A stretch of 64,000 nt of DNA from JALYOC01 sp036675345 (GTDB lineage: Bacteria; Myxococcota; Myxococcia; Myxococcales; Myxococcaceae), in the NCBI GenBank assembly GCA_036675345.1, contig JAKFFE010000019.1:186001-250000 (forward strand). The letters are read 5' to 3'. Within the stretch, counting starts at the first letter, position 1, and the number at the start of each line of letters is the position of its first letter. A program made the translations under genes and the position numbers. Under the pieces are notes generated by a model that saw only the letters and a list, made by a program, of their open reading frames with translations, ran no database searches and had not been told where the DNA came from. This document shows, piece by piece, positions 45,345 through 56,100 of the stretch.

Positions 45345-45695
45345 TCAGCGCACCCGCACCACGGCCTTCATCGTCGGGTGCAGGGTGCAGAGATAGGCGA
45401 GCTCTCCGGGCGTGGTGACCACCAGGCTCCAGGAGGCCTTGGGGGCCAGGGTTCCGGAGTCGAACGCCGGCCGGGTTCCCTGGGCGGCGGTGGCGGTGTG
45501 CGGAACGAAGTCCTCGTTGATCCAGGTGACGGTGTCCCCCACCCCCACCGTGAGCAACGGCGGATCGAACGCCATCGCGCGGATCTTGATCCGGTGGACC
45601 TTCCCGGTCGCCGGGGCCTCGTCCGCCCAGGCGACTCCCCCGAAGGACAGGGCGACCACGAACACCATCAACCACGGGCGGAGGGCGCGTCTCAT
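45345..45695 (-). CDS. Periplasmic cupredoxin (plastocyanin-like)
   Basis: The 116-residue protein has a signal peptide (LMVFVVALSFGGVAWA, cleavage near residue 24) and one cupredoxin domain with a full type 1 copper site: His66 (PHTAT), then Cys103, His106 and Met109 in CTLHPTMK. It is a periplasmic electron carrier. Such amicyanin/plastocyanin-like proteins donate to oxidases or reductases; no obvious partner is adjacent. It is convergent with the acetyltransferase gene. Confidence 0.9.
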   Translation of the reverse strand: MRRALRPWLMVFVVALSFGGVAWADEAPATGKVHRIKIRAMAFDPPLLTVGVGDTVTWINEDFVPHTATAAQGTRPAFDSGTLAPKASWSLVVTTPGELAYLCTLHPTMKAVVRVR

Positions 45696-45847
45696 TGGAA
45701 TCCTCTGAAGGTGGTGCAACACACGTTGGATGCCTCCGCCCGCCTCCGGGTGACAGGAGAATTCAGCCTGTAACCTTTCTGGGGCGGCGCTCTCTAAGGG
45801 GTGAGGTCGGGACGAACTCACGTCCACCCACGAACCCGGAGCACCCC

Positions 45848-46444
45848 ATGCGCACCCTCACTTCCAACCTTCTCGGCGTCGCTACCCTTTCGGCAATCCT
45901 CTCCCTGGGCTGCGCCACCACCCAGCCGGCGACGGCACAGGCCCCTGCTCCCGCGGAGGCGGCCAAGCTGAACGATGCCCAGGTCGCCGCGGTGGTGGTG
46001 GCCGCCAACCAGGTGGACATCGACGCCGGCGAGCTGGCGATGCGCCAGTCCACCGACGCCGAGGTCCGCAAGTTCGCCGAGCGGATGGTGACCGACCACC
46101 GCTCGGTCAACCAGGCGGCAGTGGCCCTGGTCACCAAGCTGGGCGTCACCCCGGAGGCCAACGCCACCAGCCAGGGCCTGACCCAGGGCGGCGAGCAGTT
46201 CCGCACCCGCCTGGCCGCGATGTCCGGCGCCGAGTTCGACCGCGCGTACATCGACAACGAGGTCGCCTATCACCAGACCGTGCTCGACGCGCTGGACAGC
46301 ACCCTGATCCCCTCCGCCACCAACCAGGAGCTGAAGGACATGCTGGTCGGCGTCCGGCCGGCGTTCGTCGCGCACCTCGAGCACGCCAAGTCGATCCAGG
46401 CCAGCGTCTCCGGCCAGGGCGGCACCACCTCCAGCCACCACTGA
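45848..46444 (+). CDS. DUF4142 ferritin-like lipoprotein
   Basis: The 198-residue protein has a lipoprotein signal (LSAILSLGCATTQ, lipidated Cys22), an Ala/Pro linker, and a DUF4142 domain (about residues 40-185). The domain is a predicted four-helix, ferritin-like bundle with conserved His/Glu positions (ERMVTDHRSVNQ, AYIDNEVAYHQTVLDAL, HLEHA). The family is common in Myxococcota and has no proven activity. It is divergent from the cupredoxin gene, with 152 bases between starts. Confidence 0.88.
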   Translation: MRTLTSNLLGVATLSAILSLGCATTQPATAQAPAPAEAAKLNDAQVAAVVVAANQVDIDAGELAMRQSTDAEVRKFAERMVTDHRSVNQAAVALVTKLGVTPEANATSQGLTQGGEQFRTRLAAMSGAEFDRAYIDNEVAYHQTVLDALDSTLIPSATNQELKDMLVGVRPAFVAHLEHAKSIQASVSGQGGTTSSHH

Positions 46445-46512
46445 GTCCCTCCCGGCCCCGAGGCTCAGCCCGCGCGGCTGAACCTCACAGGTCTGGGACC
46501 CCATCCGGGCAG

Positions 46513-46932
46513 CTAGACCCCGGAGACCCGCTGCGCCCCGGAAGGCACCGCGGGCGAGGACCTGTCGTCGGTGCCCCGGTGGAAGAGCCAGGCGGACCCC
46601 AGGAACATCGCCGCGAAGCCAGCGTTGAGGATCAGGATCTCGGCGGGCGGGCTCCAGGGCATCCCCCACCCGGCCAACACCGCGATCACGGCGATCACCA
46701 TCTGGAGGAACGCCATCGCGATCAGGGTGCGGGCCATGCCCGCGGCGCGCAGCCGCACGATGAAGGCACCGGCCAACCCCACCAGCAACACCGACCCGTA
46801 GAGCAGGTTGGCGCGGTCGCCGTCCGCGCCGATGATGCCCACGCCCAGGCCCAGCCAGACCAGGACGAACGAGGAGAACAGAGCCAGGCCGAAGGCCATC
46901 CGGTACGCGGTGACGGGGTTGGGAGTTCGCAT
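46513..46932 (-). CDS. Four-helix membrane protein, function unknown
   Basis: This 139-residue protein has four hydrophobic segments near residues 10-32, 42-60, 68-88 and 100-117, with a short polar C-terminus. It resembles small DUF4345-like inner-membrane proteins, but the match is only by general pattern. It is divergent from the LysR gene at 47160 across a 227-base gap and may be its target. That gap includes a direct repeat, GAGCGGTCG, at about 46980 and 47002. Confidence 0.65.
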   Translation of the reverse strand: MRTPNPVTAYRMAFGLALFSSFVLVWLGLGVGIIGADGDRANLLYGSVLLVGLAGAFIVRLRAAGMARTLIAMAFLQMVIAVIAVLAGWGMPWSPPAEILILNAGFAAMFLGSAWLFHRGTDDRSSPAVPSGAQRVSGV

Positions 46933-47159
46933 GGGACCAAGGTGGCACCTGCGGACGACAGCCGCGGGCCCCCTCTGGGCGAGCGGTCGAAACCCGGGGC
47001 CGAGCGGTCGGGCACCCCAGAAGATCGGGCCAGGGCCGTTGCGAGGGCGCCCAGCGACGTCGGTGCGCAGTGGAGCCAACAAAGGCACTCGCCTCTTAAG
47101 GCGTGGCTCACAATCCATTTGATAGGAGGAGGGTACCCCGCGGGCGATCGGACACCCCC

Positions 47160-48035
47160 ATGAACACCGCCGTGCTCTCGCAGCTCAACACCTTCCTGGC
47201 GGTGGCCCGCCAGCGCAGCTTCAGCGGCGCGGCGCGTGAACTGGGCGTCTCCACCCCGGCGGTGAGTCAGGCCATCCGGCAGCTCGAAGCACACCTCCAT
47301 GTGGTGTTGCTGAACCGGACGACCCGAAGTGTGTCGGTGACCGATGCGGGGCGCCGGCTCCTGGAGGGTGCGGGACCCGCGCTCGGTCAGGCCTTCGCCT
47401 CTCTTGCCGAAGTCTCCGCGCAGCCCGGCGAGGTGGTGGGACGCCTTCGGCTGTCCGTTCCCCGCGTCGCCGTCCCGTTCGTGATCACCCCGGTGCTGCC
47501 CACCTTTCGTGAACGCCACCCGCGCATCGAGGTGGAGGTGGTGGTCGACGACCGCTTCGTGGACATCGTGGCCGACGGCTTTGACGCCGGGGTCCGTCTC
47601 AGCGAGGCCATCGAGCGCGACATGGTGCAGGTGCGGCTGACGGATGCCTTCCGGTTCGTGGTGGTGGCGTCCCCCCGGTACCTCCAGCGACATGGCACGC
47701 CTGAACGCCCCGAAGATCTGCTCAAGCACGAGTGCTTCACCCTGCGAGCCCAGTCGACCGGGACCCTGTACGCCTGGGAGCTGGAGCGGGGCCGGAGGAA
47801 CTGGCGGGTGCCGGTGAGGGGAGGCGTGGTGACCAACGACAGCGCCCTGCGAGTCTCGCTGGCCGAGCAGGGGCTGGGACTGACCTACGTGGCCGAGCAG
47901 ATGATCTCGGATCAACTCGCCGACGGGCGATTGGTGCGGGTGCTGGAGGCGTACTCGCCGACGGTGCCGGGCTTCTTCCTCTATTTGCGCCTCTTCGTCG
48001 ACGCCGCCAAGGAACTGGCCTCCCGGAGTGGGTAG
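47160..48035 (+). CDS. LysR-family transcriptional regulator
   Basis: The 291-residue regulator has a helix-turn-helix at about residues 5-65 (SFSGAARELGVSTPAVSQAIRQLE, LNRTTRSVSVTDAG) and an effector domain with SVPRVAVPFVITPVLPTFRERHP and FVDIVADGFDAGVRL. The FDAG-RL block is shared with the LysR at 345, so both belong to the same LysR subgroup. A strong GGAGG lies 15-20 bases before the start. It is convergent with an aldo/keto reductase unit. LysR proteins of this group often control an adjacent oxidoreductase; that link is inferred. Confidence 0.9.
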   Translation: MNTAVLSQLNTFLAVARQRSFSGAARELGVSTPAVSQAIRQLEAHLHVVLLNRTTRSVSVTDAGRRLLEGAGPALGQAFASLAEVSAQPGEVVGRLRLSVPRVAVPFVITPVLPTFRERHPRIEVEVVVDDRFVDIVADGFDAGVRLSEAIERDMVQVRLTDAFRFVVVASPRYLQRHGTPERPEDLLKHECFTLRAQSTGTLYAWELERGRRNWRVPVRGGVVTNDSALRVSLAEQGLGLTYVAEQMISDQLADGRLVRVLEAYSPTVPGFFLYLRLFVDAAKELASRSG

Positions 48036-48078
48036 TCGCGGCCGCGCCTTCTGGGGCGCTTCCGGACCCCAACCTACC

Positions 48079-48273
48079 TCAGCGATCGGCTCGGGACGGG
48101 CGGCTGGCCTCGTCGGCGAACAGCGCCTCGATGATCTCGCGCTGAGCCCCGCCTGCCTCCTCGCACCGGGAGCAGGTCGAGGCGCGCACCAGTACCGGGA
48201 CGAGGGTCAGGACCATCACCACGCTGACCCCGGCAATGCGCGGCGCCAGCGTGAGTCTGTGGCGTGCAGTCAT
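48079..48273 (-). CDS. Small exported or membrane-anchored protein
   Basis: This 64-residue reading frame starts with ATG overlapping the stop of the aldo/keto reductase frame (ATGA). It has a hydrophobic segment (IAGVSVVMVLTLVPVLV) and a short soluble part with two cysteines (STCSRCEEAGGAQ). It looks like a signal-anchored small protein, possibly metal-binding through C-x2-C. No family is recognised. The overlap suggests translation coupled to the upstream gene. Confidence 0.5.
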   Translation of the reverse strand: MTARHRLTLAPRIAGVSVVMVLTLVPVLVRASTCSRCEEAGGAQREIIEALFADEASRPSRADR

Positions 48274-49503
48274 TGAGCACCCTGGGTCGGAAGCGGACTG
48301 AGTCCGTGGGTCCCTTCGGAGCTGCTCCCAAGGTTCGCGCCGAGGTCGTGGGTCTTCATCAGGGGTTCGGGAGCGCGGGTCCCGACGACACCGATTCGAG
48401 CGAACCCCTCCTCGATCTCGCGCAGGTCCTCCGCGTTCAGCTCCACCTGCAGCGCCCCGAGGTTCTCCGCCAGGTGAACCTCCTTCGTGGTTCCGGGGAT
48501 CGGAACGATCCACGGCTTCCGGGCCAGCAGCCACGCCAGCGAGACCTGGCCTGGCGTCGCGCCGCGGCGCTCGCCCACGCGGGTGAGCATCTCGACCAGG
48601 GGCCAGTTCGCCGTCCGCGCCTCGGGCGTGAAGCGGGGAAAGTCCACCCGGAGATCCGCCTCGGGATGGAACTTCGTGGCGGGGGTGATCTTCCCGGTGA
48701 GGTACCCCATCCCGAGCGGGACTCCAGGGAACGAAGCCGATGCCCAGCTCCTCGCACGTGGGCAGCACCTCGTGCTCCGGGTCCCGGGTCCAGACCGAAT
48801 ACTCATTCTGGACCGCGGTCACCGGATGCACCGCGTGCGCGCGGCGGATGGTCGCGCCACCGGCCTCCGAGAGGCCAAAGTGCTTCACCTTGCCCTGCTC
48901 GACCAGCCGCTGAACAGCTCCGGCCACGTCCTCGATCGGCACCTTGGGATCGACGCGGTGCTGGTAGAGCAGATCGATCCGGTCCGTCTTGAGCCGGCGC
49001 AGGCAGCGTTCGACGACCTGGGGGATGTACTCCGGCCGGCTGTTCAGCCCTCGGCGCTCCTGGGTGACCGGATCCACCTCGAAGCCGAACTTCGTCGCGA
49101 TCACCACCTGGTCGCGGACCTCCGCCAGCGCCTCTCCCACCACCTCTTCGCTGAAGAAGGGCCCGTAGACCTCGGCGGTGTCGAAGAAGGTGGCGCCGCG
49201 GTCGTAGGCGGCTCGGATCAGCTTCACCGCCTGAGAACGCTCAATCGGCGGACCGTAGGCCCACGCAACGTTCATGCACCCGAAGCCCAGCGCAGACACC
49301 TCGAGCGCGCCGAGGCGCCGGGTGGGCAGCCGGACCGGCGCGGCTCCGCTCGCGGCGACACCATTTCCAGCTGCCGAGGCTGCGCGCTGACCCACGCATG
49401 CCGCCAAGGACGTCACCAGCGGTACCGCGCCGAAAGCCAGGGCACCGCGGAGGATGTCTCGGCGATCCAACGAAGGGGCTTTGCGACGGTTCGACTCGTC
49501 CAT
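48270..49503 (-). pseudogene. Aldo/keto reductase, frameshifted
   Basis: The N-terminal part (49503 to about 48720) has a Tat-type start (RRDILRGALAFG, then LAACVG, a possible lipobox) and aldo/keto reductase motifs LGFGCMNVAW, FDTAEVYGP, ATKFGF, IDLLYQHRVDP and GIGFVPWSP. The remainder (PLGMGYLTGKITPATKFHP, TPGQVSLAWLLARKPWIVPI, LNAEDLREIEEGF) is in another frame. The two join at a run of three G on the plus strand (48718-48720): dropping one base would restore WSPLGMGYLTGK. So there is one inserted base, from a real mutation or a sequencing error. NADPH-dependent carbonyl reduction would be the ancestral role. Both parts are otherwise well kept, so the lesion is recent. Confidence 0.85.
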
Positions 49504-49671
49504 GGTTCGCCTCCTGAGGCGCACGGAGCCGGTTGCGCTCCGCGATCGGTCCCTGGAGATAACCGCGCGGCTCCGAAGCGAACTACGCGTGGATCCTGAA
49601 CGGGCCTGGAAGCAGACGTTTACGCTGCTCTCCAGCCGGAGCGTGCTTCCAGATACAGACAGCGGACCGGA

Positions 49672-52600
49672 CTACGCAGTCGGCGCTTGGGCTGAGCGTC
49701 TGCGGGCGGCCAGGAGCAGCGCGAACCCCAGGAGCCAGCTGGCGCTCAGTCCCCCGGAACTGGCGCACCCGCACCCCTGCGGGCCGTCGGGCTCCTGGCC
49801 ACCATCCACGTCCGACCCGGCATCCAGCTCCGACCCGGCATCGGCCAGCGTCCCTGCATCCGGGTCGCTGCCCGCGTCGGCCGGCGCTGCCGCGACCACC
49901 AGCGCATTGCTGCTCGCCGTGGCGGTGGTGGCGCACGGAGCGCTGCTGGTGAGGTGGCAGGTGAAGACGTCTCCCTCCACCAACCCGACTTCGGTGTGGC
50001 TGGGAGAGTTCCCACCCACCGGGGCGCCGTTCTTCCTCCACTGATAGGTGGGCTGGGCGCCGGGGTGCTGGACCGTGGCGGTCAGGGTCGCTCCGGCGCC
50101 TGCGGTGAGCACCCCACCCTCCACCGAGATCGCCAACGACGGGAGGACCACCGGGTTCACCTCCAGCTCGATGGTTGCACTTCCCTGGCACGGCCCTGCA
50201 GACCCGATCACCGAATAGGAGCGGGAGACGGTGGGCGACGCGCTGACCACCGCGCCCGCGGTGGCGCTCAGCTCCAGGGCTGGCGACCAGGCGTAGGCAT
50301 CCAGCCCGCTGGCGGTGAGCGTGACGGTCTCACCCGCGCAGAGGGAGCGGGTGCTGGAGACGATCTCCACCGTCGGCGAGGGAAGCACCTCGAGGCTGCG
50401 GGTCACGGACGCGACCTCGCCGCACGCGCTCTGGACCCACTGGGTCGGCAGGTAGTTGCCCGGGGTGAGAAAGAGCGCGCTGCCGGAGAGCACGTTGCTG
50501 AGGGACGAAGGCGAGCCGCCCGGAAGTTCGAGCTGCAGGTCTCCCGGCTGCGTGGTCCCGGTCCCATCGAAGTCCACCCGGGCTCCGCTGCAGACCTGCG
50601 TGGCGCTCAGCGCCAGCGCCGCCGCCGTCGGGGCCGCGTCGGTGAGGAAGGGGTGGATGTAGAGCGAGGCCTGCAGGGTGAAGGACCCGGCGTCGCCGTA
50701 GCGGGCCCAGAGGTTGTTCTGCTGCTGCTCCCAGATCGCGCCGGGCGAGGTCTGGCCATCGGAATTGGAGACGATCGAGAGGGACTGCCGCGGGTTGGCG
50801 TTCCAGCTCAGGTTGGACAGTCGCACCGAGACGAAGAACTTCCGCGAGCCGGGCAGCTGGACCGCGGGGGCAAAGGTGGCCACCGAGTAGCCGCCCTGCC
50901 CCACGTCCGCCTTGATCTGCCCCAGGGTGAGGACGGATTCGCCCAGCATCGCTCCCGGCGCGCCGCTGGTTCCGTCGTAGACCTGCACCGGCACGGCGAC
51001 GGTGTCCGCGCCCACCGCGTTCTGAAAGGCCACGTACGCGCGGGTGAGCCGGTCAAGCGAGGTGGAGCTCACGTCGAAGAACATCGCCTTCTGCTTGTCG
51101 AGGTAGGCGTTGGTGCCGTTGATGAAGCCATCCGTGCCGCCCGCGCCGAGGGTGTAGGAGGCGGCGTTCCAGCCCGGGGGCTGGGGCAGGTTGAGCGAGG
51201 AGCAGGTGTCGGGGTTCGCGGACACCGTCACCGCGCCCTGCCGGGTCTGGGTGCTGTCCCCGTTTGCGTTGCTGACGGTGAGCGTCACCTCGAAGGTGCC
51301 CGGATTCGAATAGCGAATCGCCGGTGGAGACCGGCCGGTGAAGGAGGCCGGGGTGCCGCCCGGGAAGGCCCACACCCACCCGGTGGGGGAGTAGGTGGAG
51401 ACATCGGTGAAGTTGATCGCCCCGCCCGCCACCAGCGCGGCCCGGTCCTGGGAGAACAGCGCCCGCGGCTTCTCGCTCAGCGCGGTGGTCACGCAGGCCA
51501 TCGCCGCGGCCGCGTCCAACCGCCCCGCCCCGAGCTGCCCCGCGTAACCCGGGTTCTGCGCGTCGATGTTGACCGCGGTGGACTGGAGGCAGGCCCGCAG
51601 CGCCTCCCCCGGCATGCCCGGATGCTTGGAGGCCATCATCGCCACCACTCCGGAGACCAGCGCGGCCGACGCGGAGGTCCCGCTCACCGCGGCGTAACCG
51701 CCATTGAGCGAGGTGGTGAGCAGCGCGTCCCCCGGCGCGGAGAGGGTGATGTCGGCGCGGTAGGAAGAGCTGGGCAGCTTGTGGTGGAGCGCATCAAGGG
51801 CCGCCACGGCGATCACCCCCGGAGAAGAGGCCGGATACACAGGGCTGGAGCCCGAGGTGTTGCCCGCGGCCGCCACGATCACCGCGCCGCGTGACTGCGC
51901 GTACTCCACTGCCGCCTGACCGGTGAGGGTGGCCTGCGGTGTTCCCCAGCTGCAGCTGATCACCCGCGCGCCAAGCTGCGCTGCGTAGACGATGCCCTCG
52001 TAGCCCCGGGAGACGACCGGGCTGGTGTCCGTGGCCGCCTTCACCGGCAACAACCGGCAACCCCGGCCGATCCCCGCGATGCCTACCCCGTTGTGGGTGG
52101 ACGCCGCGGCCAGGCCGGCGACCAGGGTCCCGTGGCCAAAGCGGCTCTCGGGGGGCGACACCCCGGGGTCGCCCATTGCCACGTCAAAGCCGGCGACATC
52201 GTCCACCCGGCCGTTCTGATCGTCGTCGAGGCCGTTCTGCGCCACCTCTCCGCTGTTCTGGAAGATCGCCGCAGCCAGATCCGGGTGACCGACCTCCACC
52301 GCGTCGTCCACGATGGCGATGGTCGTGGTGCAGTCGCCACCCAGCGCGTCCCAGGCCGCCTCCGCGCCCACGTCCTGCAGGTAGGTCTGCCAGACGTAGG
52401 ACGGGTCGTTGGGCACCAGGGCGCTGTGCGCGCGCGGGATCCGCTCCGCGTAGTCGACGGCGCCGCTCTCGTTCAGCGGCTGGAGCGCGCGCTCCGCGGC
52501 GCCTTCTTCAACGAACGAGAGCCGGTAGACGCGGGAGAGCGCCGTCTCCGGGTCCACCTGAGGGAAGGCCCGCACCACGGTGGCCACCGTCAGCCCTTCG

Positions 52601-52785
52601 CGCTCCAGCACGGCCCGGACCCGCGGGAGTTCCTTCTCCGCGGCACCGGCGCTCAGGCGGACCCAGAGCAGATCGGGCTCCCACGATTCGACCGCGGAGA
52701 CCTTCTCCCCGGGGCGACCGTGCAGCCCTACGCCGAGGACCAGGAGGGAAATCAGCGGAAGGAGGAGCCAGCAGATCCTGCGCAT
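49672..52785 (-). CDS. Secreted S8 subtilisin-like protease with MYXO-CTERM tail
   Basis: The 1037-residue exported protein has a signal peptide (residues 1-22) and a propeptide-like region to about 145. The subtilase domain carries Asp160 (IAIVDDAVE), His218 (FGHGTLVAG), Asn309 (AAAGNTSG) and Ser371 (GTSASAALVSG). A PKD-type domain near 445-525 (FPGGTPASFTGRSPPAIRYSNPGTFEVTL) and further beta-sandwich regions follow. An Ala/Asp-rich linker (ADAGSDPDAG) leads to the C-terminal sorting signal GCGCASSGG, hydrophobic helix, AARRR. That tail marks myxobacterial surface-sorted proteins. It would digest extracellular protein, as in predation. It is divergent from the heme peroxidase gene. Confidence 0.93.
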   Translation of the reverse strand: MRRICWLLLPLISLLVLGVGLHGRPGEKVSAVESWEPDLLWVRLSAGAAEKELPRVRAVLEREGLTVATVVRAFPQVDPETALSRVYRLSFVEEGAAERALQPLNESGAVDYAERIPRAHSALVPNDPSYVWQTYLQDVGAEAAWDALGGDCTTTIAIVDDAVEVGHPDLAAAIFQNSGEVAQNGLDDDQNGRVDDVAGFDVAMGDPGVSPPESRFGHGTLVAGLAAASTHNGVGIAGIGRGCRLLPVKAATDTSPVVSRGYEGIVYAAQLGARVISCSWGTPQATLTGQAAVEYAQSRGAVIVAAAGNTSGSSPVYPASSPGVIAVAALDALHHKLPSSSYRADITLSAPGDALLTTSLNGGYAAVSGTSASAALVSGVVAMMASKHPGMPGEALRACLQSTAVNIDAQNPGYAGQLGAGRLDAAAAMACVTTALSEKPRALFSQDRAALVAGGAINFTDVSTYSPTGWVWAFPGGTPASFTGRSPPAIRYSNPGTFEVTLTVSNANGDSTQTRQGAVTVSANPDTCSSLNLPQPPGWNAASYTLGAGGTDGFINGTNAYLDKQKAMFFDVSSTSLDRLTRAYVAFQNAVGADTVAVPVQVYDGTSGAPGAMLGESVLTLGQIKADVGQGGYSVATFAPAVQLPGSRKFFVSVRLSNLSWNANPRQSLSIVSNSDGQTSPGAIWEQQQNNLWARYGDAGSFTLQASLYIHPFLTDAAPTAAALALSATQVCSGARVDFDGTGTTQPGDLQLELPGGSPSSLSNVLSGSALFLTPGNYLPTQWVQSACGEVASVTRSLEVLPSPTVEIVSSTRSLCAGETVTLTASGLDAYAWSPALELSATAGAVVSASPTVSRSYSVIGSAGPCQGSATIELEVNPVVLPSLAISVEGGVLTAGAGATLTATVQHPGAQPTYQWRKNGAPVGGNSPSHTEVGLVEGDVFTCHLTSSAPCATTATASSNALVVAAAPADAGSDPDAGTLADAGSELDAGSDVDGGQEPDGPQGCGCASSGGLSASWLLGFALLLAARRRSAQAPTA

Positions 52786-53151
52786 AGGTGCTGGTCATTT
52801 CACGGAAAGCAGACGGAGACCAACGGCTGAGGGCGCAGAAAGAGTTTCGCTTCCGCGGCCCGGTCCGGGGGCCCGGGATGCCTCCGGGTCTGGGCAAAGC
52901 GTTCAGCGCTTCCGACACCGGCCCCACCTCTTGGTTCCGGATGCCTCAGCGTCAAGCCTTCGTACCTTGTGCGCTTCACTGCCCTCCCTGGGGCGGTCGC
53001 AACCGCACCTAGGGAAAGGGATTCACCTTCCTGGCCACTGAGTGTGGGTCGTCGAGCTCGAGCAGCAGCAGGTACGTGCCAGCAGGACGCTGAGAACGAA
53101 GGTCGGGGCTGACGAGTGCTTCACACACAGTTGTTACCAGGGGGCAGAAAC
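52786..53151. other. Divergent intergenic region between subtilase and peroxidase genes
   Basis: This 366-base gap separates the starts of two surface-protein genes. The short open frames in it show no protein-like composition. A GGGGCAG stretch just before 53152 may serve as ribosome binding site for the peroxidase. No clear palindrome or promoter consensus was recognised. Confidence 0.5.
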
Positions 53152-56100
53152 ATGAAGAGGGTATCGAAGTTCATCCGGGCCGCGTGCATGGGCTCATTCG
53201 GTCTGGCGCTGGCCTGCACCAGCGCGGACTCCAACCCGGAACAGGGTCAGGTCGAGCAGAGCGCCCAGGCGCTCGCCCCCGTCGGGGCCGGCTTCGCACT
53301 CAACGCCGGGGATCTGCGGTTCATCTTCCGTCAGATCCAGGTCTCCCAAGCCCACGCGGCGGGCGGGCAGCTCTTCGGCCCCGGACCGAACCAGGTCGCC
53401 GATCCCCGGTTTCCGTTTGGGCTGCGGACGGTGGACGGTTCCTTCAACCACCTGATCGCCGGTCAGACCCAGTGGGGCGCCGCCGACCAGCTGTTCCCCC
53501 GCATGACCTCGCCCTACGCCCACCCTGGCTACACCCCCCAGGGCGACGTGTTTGACGCCCAGCCCCGGGTGATCACCAACCTGATCGCGGATCAGACGGT
53601 GAACAACCCCGCGGCGCTGGCGGTGACCCTGGCCGCGGGCGGTGAGTGCCCCGACCTTCCAGATACCCGGCGCGACCCGACCTGCTTCATCGCGAACGTC
53701 GCGCCCGACGAGGGGCTCTCGTCGCCGTTCAACACCATGTTCACCTTCTTCGGTCAGTTCTTCGACCACGGCCTGGATCTCGTTCCCAAGGGCAACGAGC
53801 ACGTGGTGATCCCCCTGCAGCCCGACGATCCGCTGTACGTCCCCGGGAGCCCGACCAACTTCATGGTCCTGGCCCGCGCCGTCAATCAGCCCGGTCCCGA
53901 CGGCGTGCTGGGCACCGCCGATGACGTCCACGAGGCGCGGAACACCACCACCCCCTTCGTCGATCAGAACCAGACCTACACCTCCCATCCGTCGCATCAG
54001 GTCTTCCTGCGCGCGTACGACGACAACCTCACCAACCCACCCCTGCCCACCGGCCGTCTGATCGACGGCGCCGGGGGCAACATCGGCAACTGGGCGGAGG
54101 TCAAGGCCCAGGCACTGACCAAGCTGGGCATCCGGCTGGTGGACCAGGACGTGTTCAATGTCCCGTTGATCCTCACCGACCCCTACGGCCACTTTGTTCC
54201 CGGTCCCAATGGCTTCCCGCAGCTGGTGCTGCAGGCCGGTGGGACGGCGGAGGGCAGTCCGTCGGCGCCGGTCGCTGCCGCCAGTGCGGTCTCCACCGGA
54301 CACTCCTTCCTGGATGACATCGCCCACCGGGCGGCGCCCGGTCCCGGCCTGGCTCCCGACACCGACGCGGTGGTCACCGCCGGCCCGCAGGAGGCTGGCA
54401 CCTACGACAACGAGCTGCTCGACGCGCACTTCGTGACCGGCGACGGACGGGGCAACGAGAACATCGCCCTCACTGCGGTGCACACCATCTTCCACTCCGA
54501 ACACAACCGGCTGGCGGCGGAGATCGGCGGGGCCAACGGGCTCACCGGTGGACTGATCGACACCCTGCTGACGCCGGCAGAGGCGGCGGCGTGGCGCGCG
54601 GTGGACCCGGCCTCGGGCTGGGGCTACGGCGAGCGGGTGTTCCAGGCGGCCAGGTTCGTGACCGAGATGGAGTACCAGCACCTGGTCTTCGAGGAGTTCG
54701 CGCGCAAGCTGCTGCCCTCGATCGATCCCTTCATCGGCGACGGGATCAACATGTCCAGCCGGATCAACCCCGCGATCACCGCGGAGTTCGCGCACGCGGT
54801 CTATCGCCTCGGTCACTCGATGCTGACCGACACCATCTCCCGCGAGCGGCCCGACGGCACCACCTATGACATTGCCCTGCTGGACGGCTTCCTCAACCCG
54901 CTGGAGTTCAACCACGACGGGTTGGGCGGGACGCTGACCGCCGCGGAGGCGGCCGGCGCCATCTTCCAGGGAGGAACCCGTCAGCTGGGAAGCCAGATCG
55001 ACGAGTTCGTGACCGAGGCGGTGCGCAACAACCTCCTCGGACTGCCACTGGATCTGGGGGTGCTCAACCTGGCGCGGGGACGCAGCGAGAGCATCGCCCC
55101 CCTCAACGTGGTCCGCGAGGAGCTGTACCTGGCCAGCGGTGATCCGTCACTGGCTCCCTACACCAGCTGGTCCGACTTCCGGTTCGCGCTCCGGAACCCG
55201 GAATCGCTGGTCAACTTCATCGCGGCCTACGGGGTCCACCCCACCCTGGCGGGAGTGCCGGAGTGCACCACCGGTCCCGCGCCGGACTGCGGCCTCGGCG
55301 GCCGTCGGGCGGCGGCAGAGGCGCTGATGGCGGACGCGGCCTTCATGGACGGCTCGGCCGCGGTGACCGGCGTGAACAACATCGACCTGTGGATTGGCGG
55401 CATCGCGGAGAACCCGGCTCCGTTCGGCGCCATGCTGGGCACCACGTTCACCTACGTTTTCGAACGACACCTGGAGAATCTCCAGAACGAGGATCGCTTC
55501 TACTATCTGGAGCGGCTGGACGGGCTGAACCTGCTCTCGCAGCTGGAGGCCAACTCGTTCCAGGAGATCATCCAGCGGAACACCAACGCGGAGGGCATGG
55601 GCCAGGACATCTTCGCCCGTCCGGACCTGGTGCTGAACCTGGCGAGGATCGGCGGCCCGGGCAGCACCATCTCCGACGATCCCACCACGCTCTTCAACGA
55701 GCTGGAGCTGGTGGCGAGCGGTGAGCTGATCCGGCTGGCGGACGGCACCTTCCGGTACTCCGGAGACATGCACGCCATCTGGAACGGCGACGACGCCGCC
55801 AACGACCGCTTCATGTCCAGCATCGGCGACGACAGCCTCTCCGGGAACGGCGGGGACGACTTCATCGAGGGCGGAGCCGGCAACGACCTGGTGATGGGCG
55901 GTGCGGGAAACGACATCCTGGTGGATTCCTTCGGTGACGACGTGATCAAGGGGGGTCCGGGCGACGACGCCATCAGTGGCGGCCGCGGGCCGTTCGACCT
56001 GCTCCAGGGCAACGAAGGCAACGATTTCATCGTGGCCGGCGTGGATGCCTCGGAGATCTTCGGTGGCCCCGGGAACGACGTCTTCTACATGGGCTACGGC

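Noticed and set aside
48494..48510. Another GTTCC...GGAAC inverted repeat
   Set aside because: The spacer is 7 rather than 6 bases and it lies inside the reductase coding region, so it does not match the regulon sites.
48079..49524. One continuous 481-codon gene covering the aldo/keto reductase
   Set aside because: The conserved C-terminal half lies in a different frame after 48720. The end of this open frame is a separate small gene starting at 48273.
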